Shown: positions 14,731-22,982, counted from the stretch's first letter. The stretch is DNA of 37,935 nucleotides from an uncultured Microbacteriaceae bacterium (GCA_946481135.1 CAMLMQ010000010.1:1-37935), one strand, 5' to 3'. Numbers and translations: made by a program. The notes: generated by a model not told the origin, from the letters alone.

Positions 14731-17388
14731 ATGCCCGCCCCCAAATCGACGGCCACCAGTCTGTTCACGGCCATCGCCGGAACCCTCGGCTTCAGCGCTC
14801 TCGCCGGTGTTCTCGTGACCGTCATGGTCGCCCCGGCCATCGCCGTGACCGGCGTCACCGCCAACAGCACGGTCGGCATCTTCAACGCCCTGCCCGAGTA
14901 CATCCAGCTCGACTCCGGCAGCCAGCAGAACACGATCGCGATCCGCAACGTCAACCAGCCCGACGAGAACGCGGCCGACGCCTACATCGACGTCGCGACT
15001 CTCTACAAGCAGAACCGCGAAGAGGTCGGGCTCGACGAGATCAGCGACTACCTCGAGTGCGCGGCGGTCGCGGGCGAGGACCGCCGGTTCTACGACCACG
15101 GCGGCGTGGACATGCCGTCTCTCATCCGCGCCGCGGTGGGTCAGGTGACCGGCGACGACGGCGCGGGAGGCGCATCGACGCTCACGATGCAGACGGTGCG
15201 CAACATCCTCCAGCAGCAGGCTCTCAACGACGAGACGCTCACCGAGGAGGAGCGTAAGCAGGCGATCCGCGACGCCCTCGACCCGACCCTCGATCGCAAG
15301 ATCAAGGAGATGAAGCTCGCGATCGGGCTCGAGAAGAACTACACGAAGGACGAGATCCTCGCCGGGTACCTCAACATCGCCGGTTTCGGCGGCAACACCT
15401 ACGGGGTGCAGGCGGCGGCGAAGGAGTACTTCAACACGACGGCCGCCGACGTCACGATCGCGCAGGCCGCGAGCCTCATCGCGATCGTGCAGTACCCGAA
15501 CCTGCGCGACCTGAGCGACCCCGAGCACTACCCCGCGAACCAGGAGCGGCGTGACGTCATCCTCGGCTGGATGTACTCCGAGGGGTGCATCACGAAGGCG
15601 GAGCGCGACGAAGCCATCGCGACCCCCGTCGACGACGCGTTCGTGACCCCGTCGTCGGCGACCGTCGGCTGCCGCAACGCACTGCCGGGCTACGGCTTCG
15701 TCTGCGACTACGCCTACCGCGTGCGCGGCGAGCTCTCGGCCCTCGGCTCGACCGAGGAGGAGCGCAAGGCCAACTGGGACCGCGGCGGCTACCGCATCAT
15801 CCTGACGATCGACTCGCGCCTGCAGGATGCCGCCATCCAGAACGTCGCCGCCTGGGCGCCGTACGACGAGACGCGCTTCCAGCTCGGCGCCGCCGCGACG
15901 AGCGTGCAGGTGAACACCGGGCGCATCCTGTCGATGGCGCAGAACAAGACCTTCGACAACGACCCCGACGCGCTCGCGGCCGACATCACGCGCTCCGCGG
16001 TCAACTACGCGGTCGACAAGGAGCATGGCGGCTCGATCGGGTTCCAGCCCGGATCGACGTACAAGCCGTACGTGCTGCTCGCGTTCCTCAACGCGGGCCG
16101 CGGCGTGGGCGAGTCGTTCAACGCGAGCATCCGCGAGGTGAACCAGGCCGAGTTCCTCGACACGTGCCCGCCGCCTCTCATGGCCGACGGATCGCCGCGT
16201 CTCGAAGCCTCGGGCAACCCCGTCTCGCAGCCGTGGGGCGGCAAGTACGACTTCCGCAACGACTCGAACGAGCAGGGATCGTGGACGGTCGTCCGCGGAA
16301 CCGGTGCGTCGGTCAACTCGGTGTTCATCCAGATGGCGAAGGCCGTCGACCAGTGCGACATCGCGAAGCTCGCGAGCTCGATCGGCGTGCACAACGGCGA
16401 CGGCTCCGACCTCGTGACGCGTCCGTCGTGCTCCCTCGGTGGATGCGAGAACAGCATCGCGCCGCTCCAGCAGGCGGCGGCCTACGCGGCGATCGCCAAC
16501 CAGGGCGTGTTCTGCGAGCCGATCATGATCGACGCGGTCTACCGCCTCAACACCCCGACCACCGCCGAGTATCGACTGCCGGGGCAGGATGCCAAGTGCG
16601 GCCAGTCGGCCGTCTCGCCGAGCGTCGCGAACACCGCGGCGTACGCCATGGAGTCCACGATGCGGGCGACCGGTTCGGCGTCGAACCCGAACGACGGCAC
16701 GCCCTACATCGGCAAGACGGGTACGACGAACGGCTCGGTGCACACCTGGATGGTCGGCTCGTCGACGAGCGTGGCGACCGCGGTCTGGGTCGGCAACGTG
16801 GAGGGCGAGCAGGCCATGCGCAACATCCGCGTCAACGGCACGAGCGGCGGCCTCCTGCGTCACCGCATCTTCAAGCCGATCGCGCAGGCCGTCAACGCCG
16901 TCTACGGCGGTGCGGCGTTCCCCGGGCCCGACCCGGCCCTCCTCACCGGCACGCCGGTCGAGGTGCCGAACGTCGTCGGCGGCTCGCTCGAGGGCGCGAA
17001 GACGGCGATCGAGCTGGCCGAACTCAACTTCGAGCACGGCGGCGACGTCGACTCCGACCTGCCCGCCGGCACGGTCGCGTCGACCGACCCCGCGGTGGGC
17101 ACCGCCGTTCCGCGCGGCACGACGGTGCGGGTGTTCACGAGCAACGGCCTCGCCCAGCCCGTGCCCGATGTCACCGGGCAGCAGCGCAACGACGCCCGAG
17201 ACGAGCTGGAGGATGCCGGCTATGACGTCGACGAGCAGTGCGTGACGGATGCCGACCTCGACAATCCGACGACACCACCGGCGATGAACTCGGTGACGTC
17301 GCAGGATCCGGCGGCCGGCACGATGCGCAACCCCGCGAACACGACCGTGACCATCAGGTACTACGGCGGCCCGATCTGCGGCCCGTAG
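14731..17388 (+). CDS. Class A penicillin-binding protein with two PASTA domains
   Basis: This bifunctional peptidoglycan synthase of 885 residues is anchored by one N-terminal membrane segment (about residues 12-40). The glycosyltransferase domain has the catalytic Glu116 in EDRRFYDHGG, then ASTLTMQTVRN. The transpeptidase has the acyl-serine motif STYK (442-445), SVN (527-529) and KTG (662-664). Two PASTA domains close the protein (about 745-810 and 812-882); such domains bind muropeptides or beta-lactams. The best match in architecture and neighbourhood is mycobacterial PonA2 (Rv3682), which is also followed by a metallophosphoesterase (Rv3683). There it matters for stress and stationary phase. 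The ATG is supported by the -10 hexamer 6 nt upstream. The next gene overlaps its stop by one base. Confidence 0.95.
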   Translation: MPAPKSTATSLFTAIAGTLGFSALAGVLVTVMVAPAIAVTGVTANSTVGIFNALPEYIQLDSGSQQNTIAIRNVNQPDENAADAYIDVATLYKQNREEVGLDEISDYLECAAVAGEDRRFYDHGGVDMPSLIRAAVGQVTGDDGAGGASTLTMQTVRNILQQQALNDETLTEEERKQAIRDALDPTLDRKIKEMKLAIGLEKNYTKDEILAGYLNIAGFGGNTYGVQAAAKEYFNTTAADVTIAQAASLIAIVQYPNLRDLSDPEHYPANQERRDVILGWMYSEGCITKAERDEAIATPVDDAFVTPSSATVGCRNALPGYGFVCDYAYRVRGELSALGSTEEERKANWDRGGYRIILTIDSRLQDAAIQNVAAWAPYDETRFQLGAAATSVQVNTGRILSMAQNKTFDNDPDALAADITRSAVNYAVDKEHGGSIGFQPGSTYKPYVLLAFLNAGRGVGESFNASIREVNQAEFLDTCPPPLMADGSPRLEASGNPVSQPWGGKYDFRNDSNEQGSWTVVRGTGASVNSVFIQMAKAVDQCDIAKLASSIGVHNGDGSDLVTRPSCSLGGCENSIAPLQQAAAYAAIANQGVFCEPIMIDAVYRLNTPTTAEYRLPGQDAKCGQSAVSPSVANTAAYAMESTMRATGSASNPNDGTPYIGKTGTTNGSVHTWMVGSSTSVATAVWVGNVEGEQAMRNIRVNGTSGGLLRHRIFKPIAQAVNAVYGGAAFPGPDPALLTGTPVEVPNVVGGSLEGAKTAIELAELNFEHGGDVDSDLPAGTVASTDPAVGTAVPRGTTVRVFTSNGLAQPVPDVTGQQRNDARDELEDAGYDVDEQCVTDADLDNPTTPPAMNSVTSQDPAAGTMRNPANTTVTIRYYGGPICGP

Positions 17389-18347
17389 TGGCTTCGGGAA
17401 CCCCGTCGCGCGCGGCGGCCGTCGCTCTCGGAGCGGCGACCGCCGGCGCGCTCGGGGCGCTCACGTGGGGGGTCTTCGTCGAGCGCACACGCTTCACCGT
17501 GCGCGAAGAGGTTCTGCCCATCCTCGAGCCGGGCGCCCGGCCGCTCACGATCCTGCACCTGAGCGACCTCCACATGGCGCCGTGGCAGCGACGCAAGCAG
17601 AGCTTCGTGCGCACGCTCGCACGCTACGAGCCCGACCTGATCGTCGAGACCGGCGACACGCTCGGACACGAGGAGGGACTCGCGGGGGTCCGCCGCGCGT
17701 ACGACGCGTTCCGCGGCATCCCGGGCGTCTTCGTGCACGGCTCGAACGACTACGTCGGGCCGACGTTCAAGAACCCGTTCGCGTACTTCGCGGGGCCGTC
17801 ACGGTCGCACAAGAAGGGCGTCGCGCTCGACACCGACGCCCTCGACCGGTACCTCGGCGACGAACTCGGCTGGCTCGACCTGAACAACGCCGCGCGGGCG
17901 CTGGAGCTGCGCGGGCATCGCGTCGAACTCTTCGGCACCGCCGACGCGCACCGCGGCTGGGACCGCCTCGACGAGCTGCCGACGGCGCTCGAGCGGCTGC
18001 GCGAGAACGTCGAATGGGAAGCCGGCGAGGGGACGACGCTCCGACTCGGCGTCACCCATGCCCCCTACCGGCGCGTGCTCGACGCCCTCACCACCCAGGG
18101 GGCCGACCTCGTGCTCGCGGGCCACACCCACGGCGGGCAGGTGCGCATCCCGGGACTGCCGGCGCTCGTCGCGAACTGCGACATCCCCCGGTCGCAGGCG
18201 CAGGGCCTCTCGGTCTGGCGCGGCGCCCGACGCTCGGCGCTGCTCAACGTCTCCGCCGGCCTCGGCACGTCGATCTACGCCCCGGTTCGGTTCGCGTGCC
18301 CGCCCGAAGCGGTGGTGCTCACACTCGTTCCGGTCGGCTATCCTTGA
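17388..18347 (+). CDS. Membrane-associated metallophosphoesterase (YkuE/Rv3683-like)
   Basis: The calcineurin-like phosphoesterase has 319 residues and an N-terminal hydrophobic segment (AAAVALGAATAGALGALTWG). Metal-binding motifs appear in order: LHLSDLHM (D-x-H), DLIVETGDTLG (GD), HGSNDYVG (replacing GNHD with GSND), VTHAP and LAGHTHGGQVRIPG (GHTHGGQ). The Gly-Asn-His-Asp block has Ser-Asn-Asp, so the usual proton-donor His is absent, a known subgroup trait in actinobacteria as far as I recall. The substrate is unknown. The GTG start shares one base with the PBP stop (TAGTG), implying coupled translation and a shared role in envelope growth. Confidence 0.9.
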   Translation: MASGTPSRAAAVALGAATAGALGALTWGVFVERTRFTVREEVLPILEPGARPLTILHLSDLHMAPWQRRKQSFVRTLARYEPDLIVETGDTLGHEEGLAGVRRAYDAFRGIPGVFVHGSNDYVGPTFKNPFAYFAGPSRSHKKGVALDTDALDRYLGDELGWLDLNNAARALELRGHRVELFGTADAHRGWDRLDELPTALERLRENVEWEAGEGTTLRLGVTHAPYRRVLDALTTQGADLVLAGHTHGGQVRIPGLPALVANCDIPRSQAQGLSVWRGARRSALLNVSAGLGTSIYAPVRFACPPEAVVLTLVPVGYP

Positions 18348-18350
18348 CAG

Positions 18351-18372
18351 GTTGCCGCAGCATGCGGGCAAC
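18351..18372 (+). other. Hairpin just before tRNA-Pro
   Basis: GTTGCCGCA and ATGCGGGCAAC can pair with one bulge, ending at the first base of the tRNA. It may act as the phosphoesterase gene's 3' structure or as a 5' leader removed by RNase P. A possible -10 (TATCCT, 18339-18344) lies just upstream. Confidence 0.4.
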
Positions 18373-18445
18373 GGGGTATGGCGCAGTTTGGTAGCGCGCG
18401 TCGTTCGGGACGACGAGGCCGCAGGTTCAAATCCTGTTACCCCGA
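18372..18445 (+). tRNA. tRNA-Pro (anticodon CGG)
   Basis: The 74-nt cloverleaf has acceptor CGGGGTA/TACCCCG, D arm GCGC/GCGC, anticodon stem CGTCG/CGACG with loop TTCGGGA (anticodon CGG, reads CCG), T arm GCAGG/CCTGT with loop TTCAAAT, and discriminator A. The 3' CCA is not encoded. Confidence 0.97.
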
Positions 18446-18453
18446 CATCCGGC

Positions 18454-18487
18454 AGAGGGTCGCTTTCGAGCGGCCCTCTCGTCTTTT
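18454..18487 (+). terminator. Rho-independent terminator after tRNA-Pro
   Basis: AGAGGGTCGCT and AGCGGCCCTCT pair (one G-T) around a TTCG loop, followed by CGTCTTTT. It is the clearest intrinsic terminator in the window. Confidence 0.85.
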
Positions 18488-18522
18488 CTCGAGGAGTTAT
18501 CCCCGGCCTTTTCCGACAATGT

Positions 18523-18551
18523 TTCCGTCGCTGTTCGGATGCGACTAATAT
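18523..18551 (+). promoter_or_regulatory. Candidate lsr2 promoter
   Basis: TAATAT (18546-18551) is a near-perfect -10. The region 17 nt upstream (TTCCGT) is a poor -35. The predicted leader is about 35 nt and contains GGGGAATC before the ATG. Confidence 0.5.
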
Positions 18552-18592
18552 CGGACCGGGATCGGGAACACCGATAAACGGGGAATCGCACC

Positions 18593-18931
18593 ATGAAGAA
18601 GCAGATCACGCAACTCGTCGACGACCTCGACGGCACCGTTCTCGACGACGGCAGCGGCAGCACCATCCGGTTCTCGCTCGAGGGCCGCAACTACGAGATC
18701 GATCTGTCCGACGCCAACGCCGCACGTCTGCGTGACGCGCTCGCGCCGTTCATCTCGGCCGGTCGCTCCGTCGCCGGAAGCGGTCGTTCGACGTCGGGCT
18801 CTCGCCGCGCATCGCGGTCGGGCGGCGACCTCGCCGCGATCCGCTCGTGGGCGCAGTCGAACGGCTACTCGGTCGGCGACCGCGGCCGCATCTCGGCCGA
18901 GGTGCGCGAGGCCTACGACCGGTCGCACTAG
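18593..18931 (+). CDS. lsr2: Lsr2 nucleoid-associated protein
   Basis: Lsr2 is the actinobacterial H-NS counterpart. It bridges DNA and silences AT-rich, often acquired genes. The 112-residue protein has the N-terminal dimerisation domain (KQITQLVDDLDGTVLDDGSG, then IRFSLEGRNYEIDLSDANAA), a Ser/Arg/Gly linker, and the C-terminal DNA-binding domain (AAIRSWAQSNGYSVGDRGRI, then SAEVREAYDRSH). The AT-hook-like core, normally R-G-R, reads RGR within DRGRI here, as expected. It has its own promoter after the tRNA terminator. Its stop overlaps the thymidine kinase stop on the other strand by 3 nt. Confidence 0.97.
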   Translation: MKKQITQLVDDLDGTVLDDGSGSTIRFSLEGRNYEIDLSDANAARLRDALAPFISAGRSVAGSGRSTSGSRRASRSGGDLAAIRSWAQSNGYSVGDRGRISAEVREAYDRSH

Positions 18932-19608
18932 GCGAAGTCGGCGTCGGGACCCGAGTCGTAGCTGAAGTCGAGACGCGGCTTCCAGCCGCGGTTGAGCACG
19001 CCGCCCGACTCCTCCAGGTAGCACGCGCCGCACAGCGACTCGTAGCCGACATCGCCCTGCTGCCCGCTCGTGGCGTCGATGGCCACCTGGGCGCCGTCGA
19101 ACACGAAGGCGCCGTCGACGGTGCGGGCGTTGAAGATCGCCTTGCGCCCGCACCGGCAGATCGTCTTCAGCTCCTCCAGCGAGTGGGCGATCTCGAGCAG
19201 CCGACGGCTTCCGGGGAACGCGACGGTCTGGAAGTCGGTGCGGATGCCGTAGGCGAGCACCGGCACGTCTTCGTCGATCGCGATGCGTAGCAGGTCGTCG
19301 ACCTGACCCTCGTCGAGGAACTGCACCTCGTCGAGCAGGAGGCACGCGACATCCGCCCCCGTCTCGCGGATCACGCGCTCACGGTGGCGCATGAACGCGG
19401 CGAGCACGTCCTCCCCCGCCGCGATCGTGAAGTCGACCGGTCGCGTGACCCCGAGCCGCGACACGATGGCCGCCTCGCCCTTGGAATCGATCGCAGGCTT
19501 CGCGAGCAGCACGCGCTGCCCGCGCTCCTCGTAGTTGTACGCCGCCTGCAGCAGAGCCGTGCTCTTGCCCGAGTTCATCGCCCCGTAGCGGAAATAGAGT
19601 TTCGCCAT
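18928..19608 (-). CDS. tdk: Thymidine kinase
   Basis: The 226-residue type II thymidine kinase phosphorylates thymidine with ATP in nucleoside salvage. It starts MAKLYFRYGAMNSGKSTALL with Walker A GAMNSGKS at residues 9-16. It then has the Walker B-like LLLDEVQFLD with the catalytic Glu, YGIRTDFQTVAFPGSRRLLE, and the zinc lasso with CRCG and CGAC Cys pairs (KTICRCGRKA, ESLCGACYLE). It lies 11 nt downstream of the response regulator gene and is likely cotranscribed. It is convergent with lsr2, and the two stop codons overlap. Confidence 0.97.
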   Translation of the reverse strand: MAKLYFRYGAMNSGKSTALLQAAYNYEERGQRVLLAKPAIDSKGEAAIVSRLGVTRPVDFTIAAGEDVLAAFMRHRERVIRETGADVACLLLDEVQFLDEGQVDDLLRIAIDEDVPVLAYGIRTDFQTVAFPGSRRLLEIAHSLEELKTICRCGRKAIFNARTVDGAFVFDGAQVAIDATSGQQGDVGYESLCGACYLEESGGVLNRGWKPRLDFSYDSGPDADFA

Positions 19609-19619
19609 CGCGGTTCAGG

Positions 19620-20324
19620 CTATTCGAGATAACCGTCTTCGGCGGCACGGCGGATGAGATCCGCCTTCTTGCTCGCCGGCCGGTCCACGCGCGCATACTT
19701 CTCGCGCACACGACGCAGATAGGTCTTCGCGGTCTCATATTGCACGTTCATCTGCGCCGCGACCTCGCTCGTGCTGTAGCCGGTGACATAGAGGCGCAGC
19801 GCCTCGGCCTCGCCGGGGCTCAGCTTCGGGCGGTTCTGCGGCGCCGTACCGGCGGCGGGGCGCCAGACGCGCGCGTTCGGGTCGCTCTGGATGCCCATGA
19901 CACGTCGCGCGGTCTCCATCACGGCCGCCATCGTGAGCGACTTCGACAGGAACGCCGCGGCTCCCGCGGCGAGGGCGCGCTCGCGCGCCTCGCGGGTGTC
20001 GACGCTCGACAGCACGATGACCTTCGCCCCGGCCGCGCGGCACGTGCGCACGCGCGCCTCGATCGACACCGGCTCCTTGAGCTGGAAGTCGATGAAGACG
20101 AGGTCGGTGGGGAACGCGGGGCTGTGCACGAGCTGCAGCCACGTGGGCGCCATGAGCACGACCTCGAAGTCGGAGGCGTTCGCCGCGATCCAACTGCTCA
20201 GGCTGTCGAGCAGCACCTCGTGGTCGTCGAGGATGGCGAGCCGCACGGGCGCCGTCCCCCGGGCGGCCCCGCCACCGGCTCCGGGGGCGCTCAGCCCGGG
20301 CAGTCGGTGCTCGAGAGTACTCAC
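19620..20324 (-). CDS. Orphan LuxR/NarL-type response regulator
   Basis: The protein of 234 residues has a receiver domain followed by a LuxR-type helix-turn-helix. The receiver has VRLAILDDHEVLLDSLSSWI (acidic pocket Asp-Asp), the phospho-acceptor Asp in LVFIDFQL, the conserved Ser in VIVLSS and the Lys in AFLSKSL. The DNA-binding part reads LSPGEAEALRLYVTGYSTSE and VAAQMNVQYETAKTYLRRVR, closing with KKADLIRRAAEDGYLE. No sensor kinase gene is beside it, so its partner and targets are unknown. The GTG start has TAGGGT 6 nt upstream, indicating its own leaderless promoter. Thymidine kinase follows. Confidence 0.92.
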   Translation of the reverse strand: MSTLEHRLPGLSAPGAGGGAARGTAPVRLAILDDHEVLLDSLSSWIAANASDFEVVLMAPTWLQLVHSPAFPTDLVFIDFQLKEPVSIEARVRTCRAAGAKVIVLSSVDTREARERALAAGAAAFLSKSLTMAAVMETARRVMGIQSDPNARVWRPAAGTAPQNRPKLSPGEAEALRLYVTGYSTSEVAAQMNVQYETAKTYLRRVREKYARVDRPASKKADLIRRAAEDGYLE

Positions 20325-20330
20325 GAATCC

Positions 20331-20336
20331 ACCCTA
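20331..20336 (-). promoter_or_regulatory. -10 hexamer of a leaderless transcript for the response regulator
   Basis: TAGGGT (20336-20331) is followed by GGATTC and the GTG at 20324. Confidence 0.5.
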
Positions 20337-20364
20337 TGTCTGATGTACCCCGATCGTCTCGAAC

Positions 20365-21462
20365 TCAGAACAGTGTCGGCTGCAGTCCGGCCGCCGCAGC
20401 CGCCGGAAGCTCCTGGGCGAGCATCCGGTCACCGACGGATCGCCGCGCGCGCGTGCGCCCGATCACGCGCGGAAGCGGCGACCCCGTCGCCGGGTCGATG
20501 CGCGGCGGACGCACGAGCCCGTGCTTGCGCAGCAGCGGCCGCACCCGGCCGGCGAGCCACTTCCGGTAGTCGACCGGGGCGTAGGCCTGCGACCCCGGAT
20601 AGAGCCGCGTATAGCGCTCGACGAGGTCGGGACGCTCGCGCCGCAGCCACGCGAAGAACCACTCGCGGGCACCCGTGCGCAGGTGCAGCGCCGAGTACGC
20701 GACCGACTCCGCGCCCGCGTCCGCGATCGCGGCGAGCGCCCGATCGAGGTGGTCGACGGAGTCGGTGAGGTACGGGAACACGGGCATGAGGAAGACGCTG
20801 CACGGCAGCCCGGCATCGCGCAGCGCCCGCACGGTCGCGAGGCGCGCCTCCGTGGTGGGCGCGCCCGGCTCGACCGACTCGCGCAGTGGGCCGTCGAAGA
20901 TGTCGATCGTCATCGCGAGTTCGACGGGCACCCGCTCGGCGGCGGCCTGGAGCAGCGGGATGTCGCGCCGCAGCAGGGTGCCCTTGGTGAGGATGCTGAA
21001 CGGCGTCTGCGAGGCGGCGAGCGCGGCGATGATGCCGGGCATGAGGCGGTAGCGCCCCTCCGCCCGCTGGTAGGGGTCGGTGTTGGTGCCGAGGGCGACG
21101 GGATGCCGCTGCCACGACGGTCGGGCGAGCTCCTTCGCGAGCACGTCGGCGACGTTGACCTTGACGACGATCTCGGAGTCGAAGTCGCGCCCCGCGTCGA
21201 AGTCGAGGTAGGTGTGCGTGTTGCGGGCGAAGCACATGACGCACGCGTGGCTGCAGCCGCGATAGGGGTTGATCGTCCAGGCGAACGGCAGCGCGCTCGA
21301 GGCTCCGGGCACGTGGTTGAGCGCCGACTTGGCGAGCACCTCGTGGAAGGTGATGCCTGCGAACTCCGGCGTCTGCACCGAGCGCACGAGACCGCTCAGG
21401 GTGCCGAGACCGGGAAGCGCGCCCGCGGTCTCGGCGCCGACCCGCTGTCCGCTCCACCGCAT
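20365..21462 (-). CDS. Rv2578c-family radical SAM protein
   Basis: The radical SAM enzyme has 365 residues and the cluster motif C70-x3-C74-x2-C77 in NPYRGCSHACVMCFARNTHT. It continues with VALGTNTDPYQRAEGRYRLM (SAM-binding Gly/Asn region), SILTKGTLLRRDIPLL and a C-terminal extension. The nearest characterised relatives are spore photoproduct lyase-like proteins (SplB), and the mycobacterial orthologue Rv2578c is, as I recall, part of the LexA regulon. Here a near-consensus SOS box overlaps the promoter, which supports a DNA-damage role, but the reaction is unknown. The ATG at 21462 is preferred over 21480: the latter lies inside the SOS box, and the former is 6 nt after a -10 hexamer. Confidence 0.9.
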   Translation of the reverse strand: MRWSGQRVGAETAGALPGLGTLSGLVRSVQTPEFAGITFHEVLAKSALNHVPGASSALPFAWTINPYRGCSHACVMCFARNTHTYLDFDAGRDFDSEIVVKVNVADVLAKELARPSWQRHPVALGTNTDPYQRAEGRYRLMPGIIAALAASQTPFSILTKGTLLRRDIPLLQAAAERVPVELAMTIDIFDGPLRESVEPGAPTTEARLATVRALRDAGLPCSVFLMPVFPYLTDSVDHLDRALAAIADAGAESVAYSALHLRTGAREWFFAWLRRERPDLVERYTRLYPGSQAYAPVDYRKWLAGRVRPLLRKHGLVRPPRIDPATGSPLPRVIGRTRARRSVGDRMLAQELPAAAAAGLQPTLF

Positions 21463-21468
21463 CCCGTC

Positions 21469-21497
21469 ATTCGAACACATCTTCGAACGACGGGCAA
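21469..21497 (-). promoter_or_regulatory. Leaderless promoter with LexA/SOS box upstream of the radical SAM gene
   Basis: On the minus strand TTGCCC (21497-21492), a 17-nt spacer and TCGAAT (21474-21469) are followed by GACGGG and the ATG. Within the spacer and -10 lies TCGAAG-ATGT-GTTCGA (21486-21471), one mismatch from the actinobacterial SOS box TCGAAC-N4-GTTCGA. LexA bound there would block RNA polymerase. Confidence 0.7.
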
Positions 21498-21500
21498 CCC

Positions 21501-22976
21501 TCAGCCGCGCAGCCCCAGGGTCGCGGCCGTGCGGGCGAGCGTCTGCTCGGCGGCCTTCTCGTTCTCGGAGAGCGTGCCCCCGTACGACGGCACCATCTCG
21601 GTGAGGCGCGGTCGCCAGGCGTCGAGCCGGTCGGGGAAACACTTCGCGATCACGTCGAGCATGATCGGCACGGCGGTCGACGCGCCCGGCGAGGCCCCGA
21701 GCAGCCCCGCGATCGTGCCGTCGGCGCCGGCGACGACCTCGGTGCCGAACTGGATGACGGCCTTGCCGTCCGCGCCGCGCTTCATGATCTGCACGCGCTG
21801 ACCCGCCGTGAGCAGCCGCCACTGCGCGCCGTCGGCGTTCGGCGCGAACTCCTGCAGCGCGCGGATCTTGCGCCGCCGGGTCGCGAGCACCTCGCGGATG
21901 AGGTAGGTCACGAGCGACAGGTTCTTGAGCCCCGCGCCGATGAACGTGCCGAGGTTGTGCCAGCGCAGCGCCGCGAACAGGTCGAGGTAGGACCCGGTCT
22001 TGAGGTACTTCGTCGAGAACCCCGCGTACGGCCCGAACAGCAGGCTCGCCTGACCGCCGATGACGCGCGTGTCGAGGTGCGGCACCGACATCGGGGGCGC
22101 ACCGACGCTCGCCTTGCCGTACACCTTCGCCGCGTGTCGCTTCACGAGCTCGGGGTCGTCGGTGTGCAGGAACTGTCCGCTGATCGGGAATCCGCCGTAA
22201 CCGCGGATCTCGCGGATGCCGGAGCGCTGCAGCAGGTTGAGCGCGGCCCCGCCGGCGCCGACGAACACGAACCGGGCCGAGAACTCGCGCGGCGTCGACC
22301 CGACGTCGTGCTTCACCCGCAGCGTCCAGAGCCCGGTGCGCTTCGAGCGCTTGAGCCCCGTGACGCGGTGGTTGAGCAGCAGCCGTGCCCCGTCGGCGAC
22401 GAGGCCGTCGACGAGGAGGTGGGTGAGCGAGCCGAAGTCGACGTCGGTGCCCGACACGATGCGGGTGGCCGCGATGGGCTGATCCTTGCGCCGGCCGGGG
22501 ATGAGCAGCGGGGCCCACGAACGGATGACGGCGGCATCCTCGCTGTACTCCAGCCCGGCGAACAGCGGGTGGTCCTTGAGGGCGTCGTAGCGCTTCTTGA
22601 GGAACGCGACGTTCTCGGCTCCCCACACGAAGCTCATGTGCGGCACGGGGTGGATGAAGCTCGTCGGCTCGGGGAGGAAGCCCGAGCCCACGAGGTACGC
22701 CCAGAACTGCCGCGAGACCTGGAACTGCTCGTTGACCTTCACCGCGTTGGTGATGTCGATCGAGCCGTCGGGCTTCTCGGGCGTGTAGTTGAGCTCGCAC
22801 AGCGCGGCGTGGCCGGTTCCGGCGTTGTTCCACGGGTCGGACGACTCGCGCGCGACGTCGCCGAGCGACTCGAAGATCGCGATCTTCCAGGTGGGTTCGA
22901 GCCGGGAGAGCAGGGTACCGAGGGTGGCGCTCATGACCCCGCCGCCGATGAGGGCGACGTCGAGGGGTTCAGTCAC
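21501..22976 (-). CDS. mqo: Malate:quinone oxidoreductase
   Basis: This membrane-associated FAD enzyme of 491 residues oxidises malate to oxaloacetate and passes electrons to quinone, as the TCA-cycle alternative to NAD malate dehydrogenase. The N-terminal FAD-binding fold is PLDVALIGGGVMSATLGTLL. Next come the Mqo signature SSDPWNNAGTGHAALCELNY and TP, VFVGAGGAALNLLQRSGI, and a C-terminal region with LLGASPGAST, typical of the family. The GTG start is supported by TAGACT 6 nt upstream. The next gene's promoter begins 4 nt after its stop. Confidence 0.97.
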   Translation of the reverse strand: MTEPLDVALIGGGVMSATLGTLLSRLEPTWKIAIFESLGDVARESSDPWNNAGTGHAALCELNYTPEKPDGSIDITNAVKVNEQFQVSRQFWAYLVGSGFLPEPTSFIHPVPHMSFVWGAENVAFLKKRYDALKDHPLFAGLEYSEDAAVIRSWAPLLIPGRRKDQPIAATRIVSGTDVDFGSLTHLLVDGLVADGARLLLNHRVTGLKRSKRTGLWTLRVKHDVGSTPREFSARFVFVGAGGAALNLLQRSGIREIRGYGGFPISGQFLHTDDPELVKRHAAKVYGKASVGAPPMSVPHLDTRVIGGQASLLFGPYAGFSTKYLKTGSYLDLFAALRWHNLGTFIGAGLKNLSLVTYLIREVLATRRRKIRALQEFAPNADGAQWRLLTAGQRVQIMKRGADGKAVIQFGTEVVAGADGTIAGLLGASPGASTAVPIMLDVIAKCFPDRLDAWRPRLTEMVPSYGGTLSENEKAAEQTLARTAATLGLRG

Positions 22977-22982
22977 CCCCCG

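Noticed and set aside
14521..17037. Minus-strand open frame running through the penicillin-binding protein gene into ridA
   Set aside because: It only becomes protein-like at the ridA segment. The rest is the antisense of the PBP, so the ridA start is taken at 14520.
18344..18349. TTGACA as -35 of tRNA-Pro
   Set aside because: A matching -10 would fall inside or at the edge of the mature tRNA. The TATCCT slightly upstream is a better -10.
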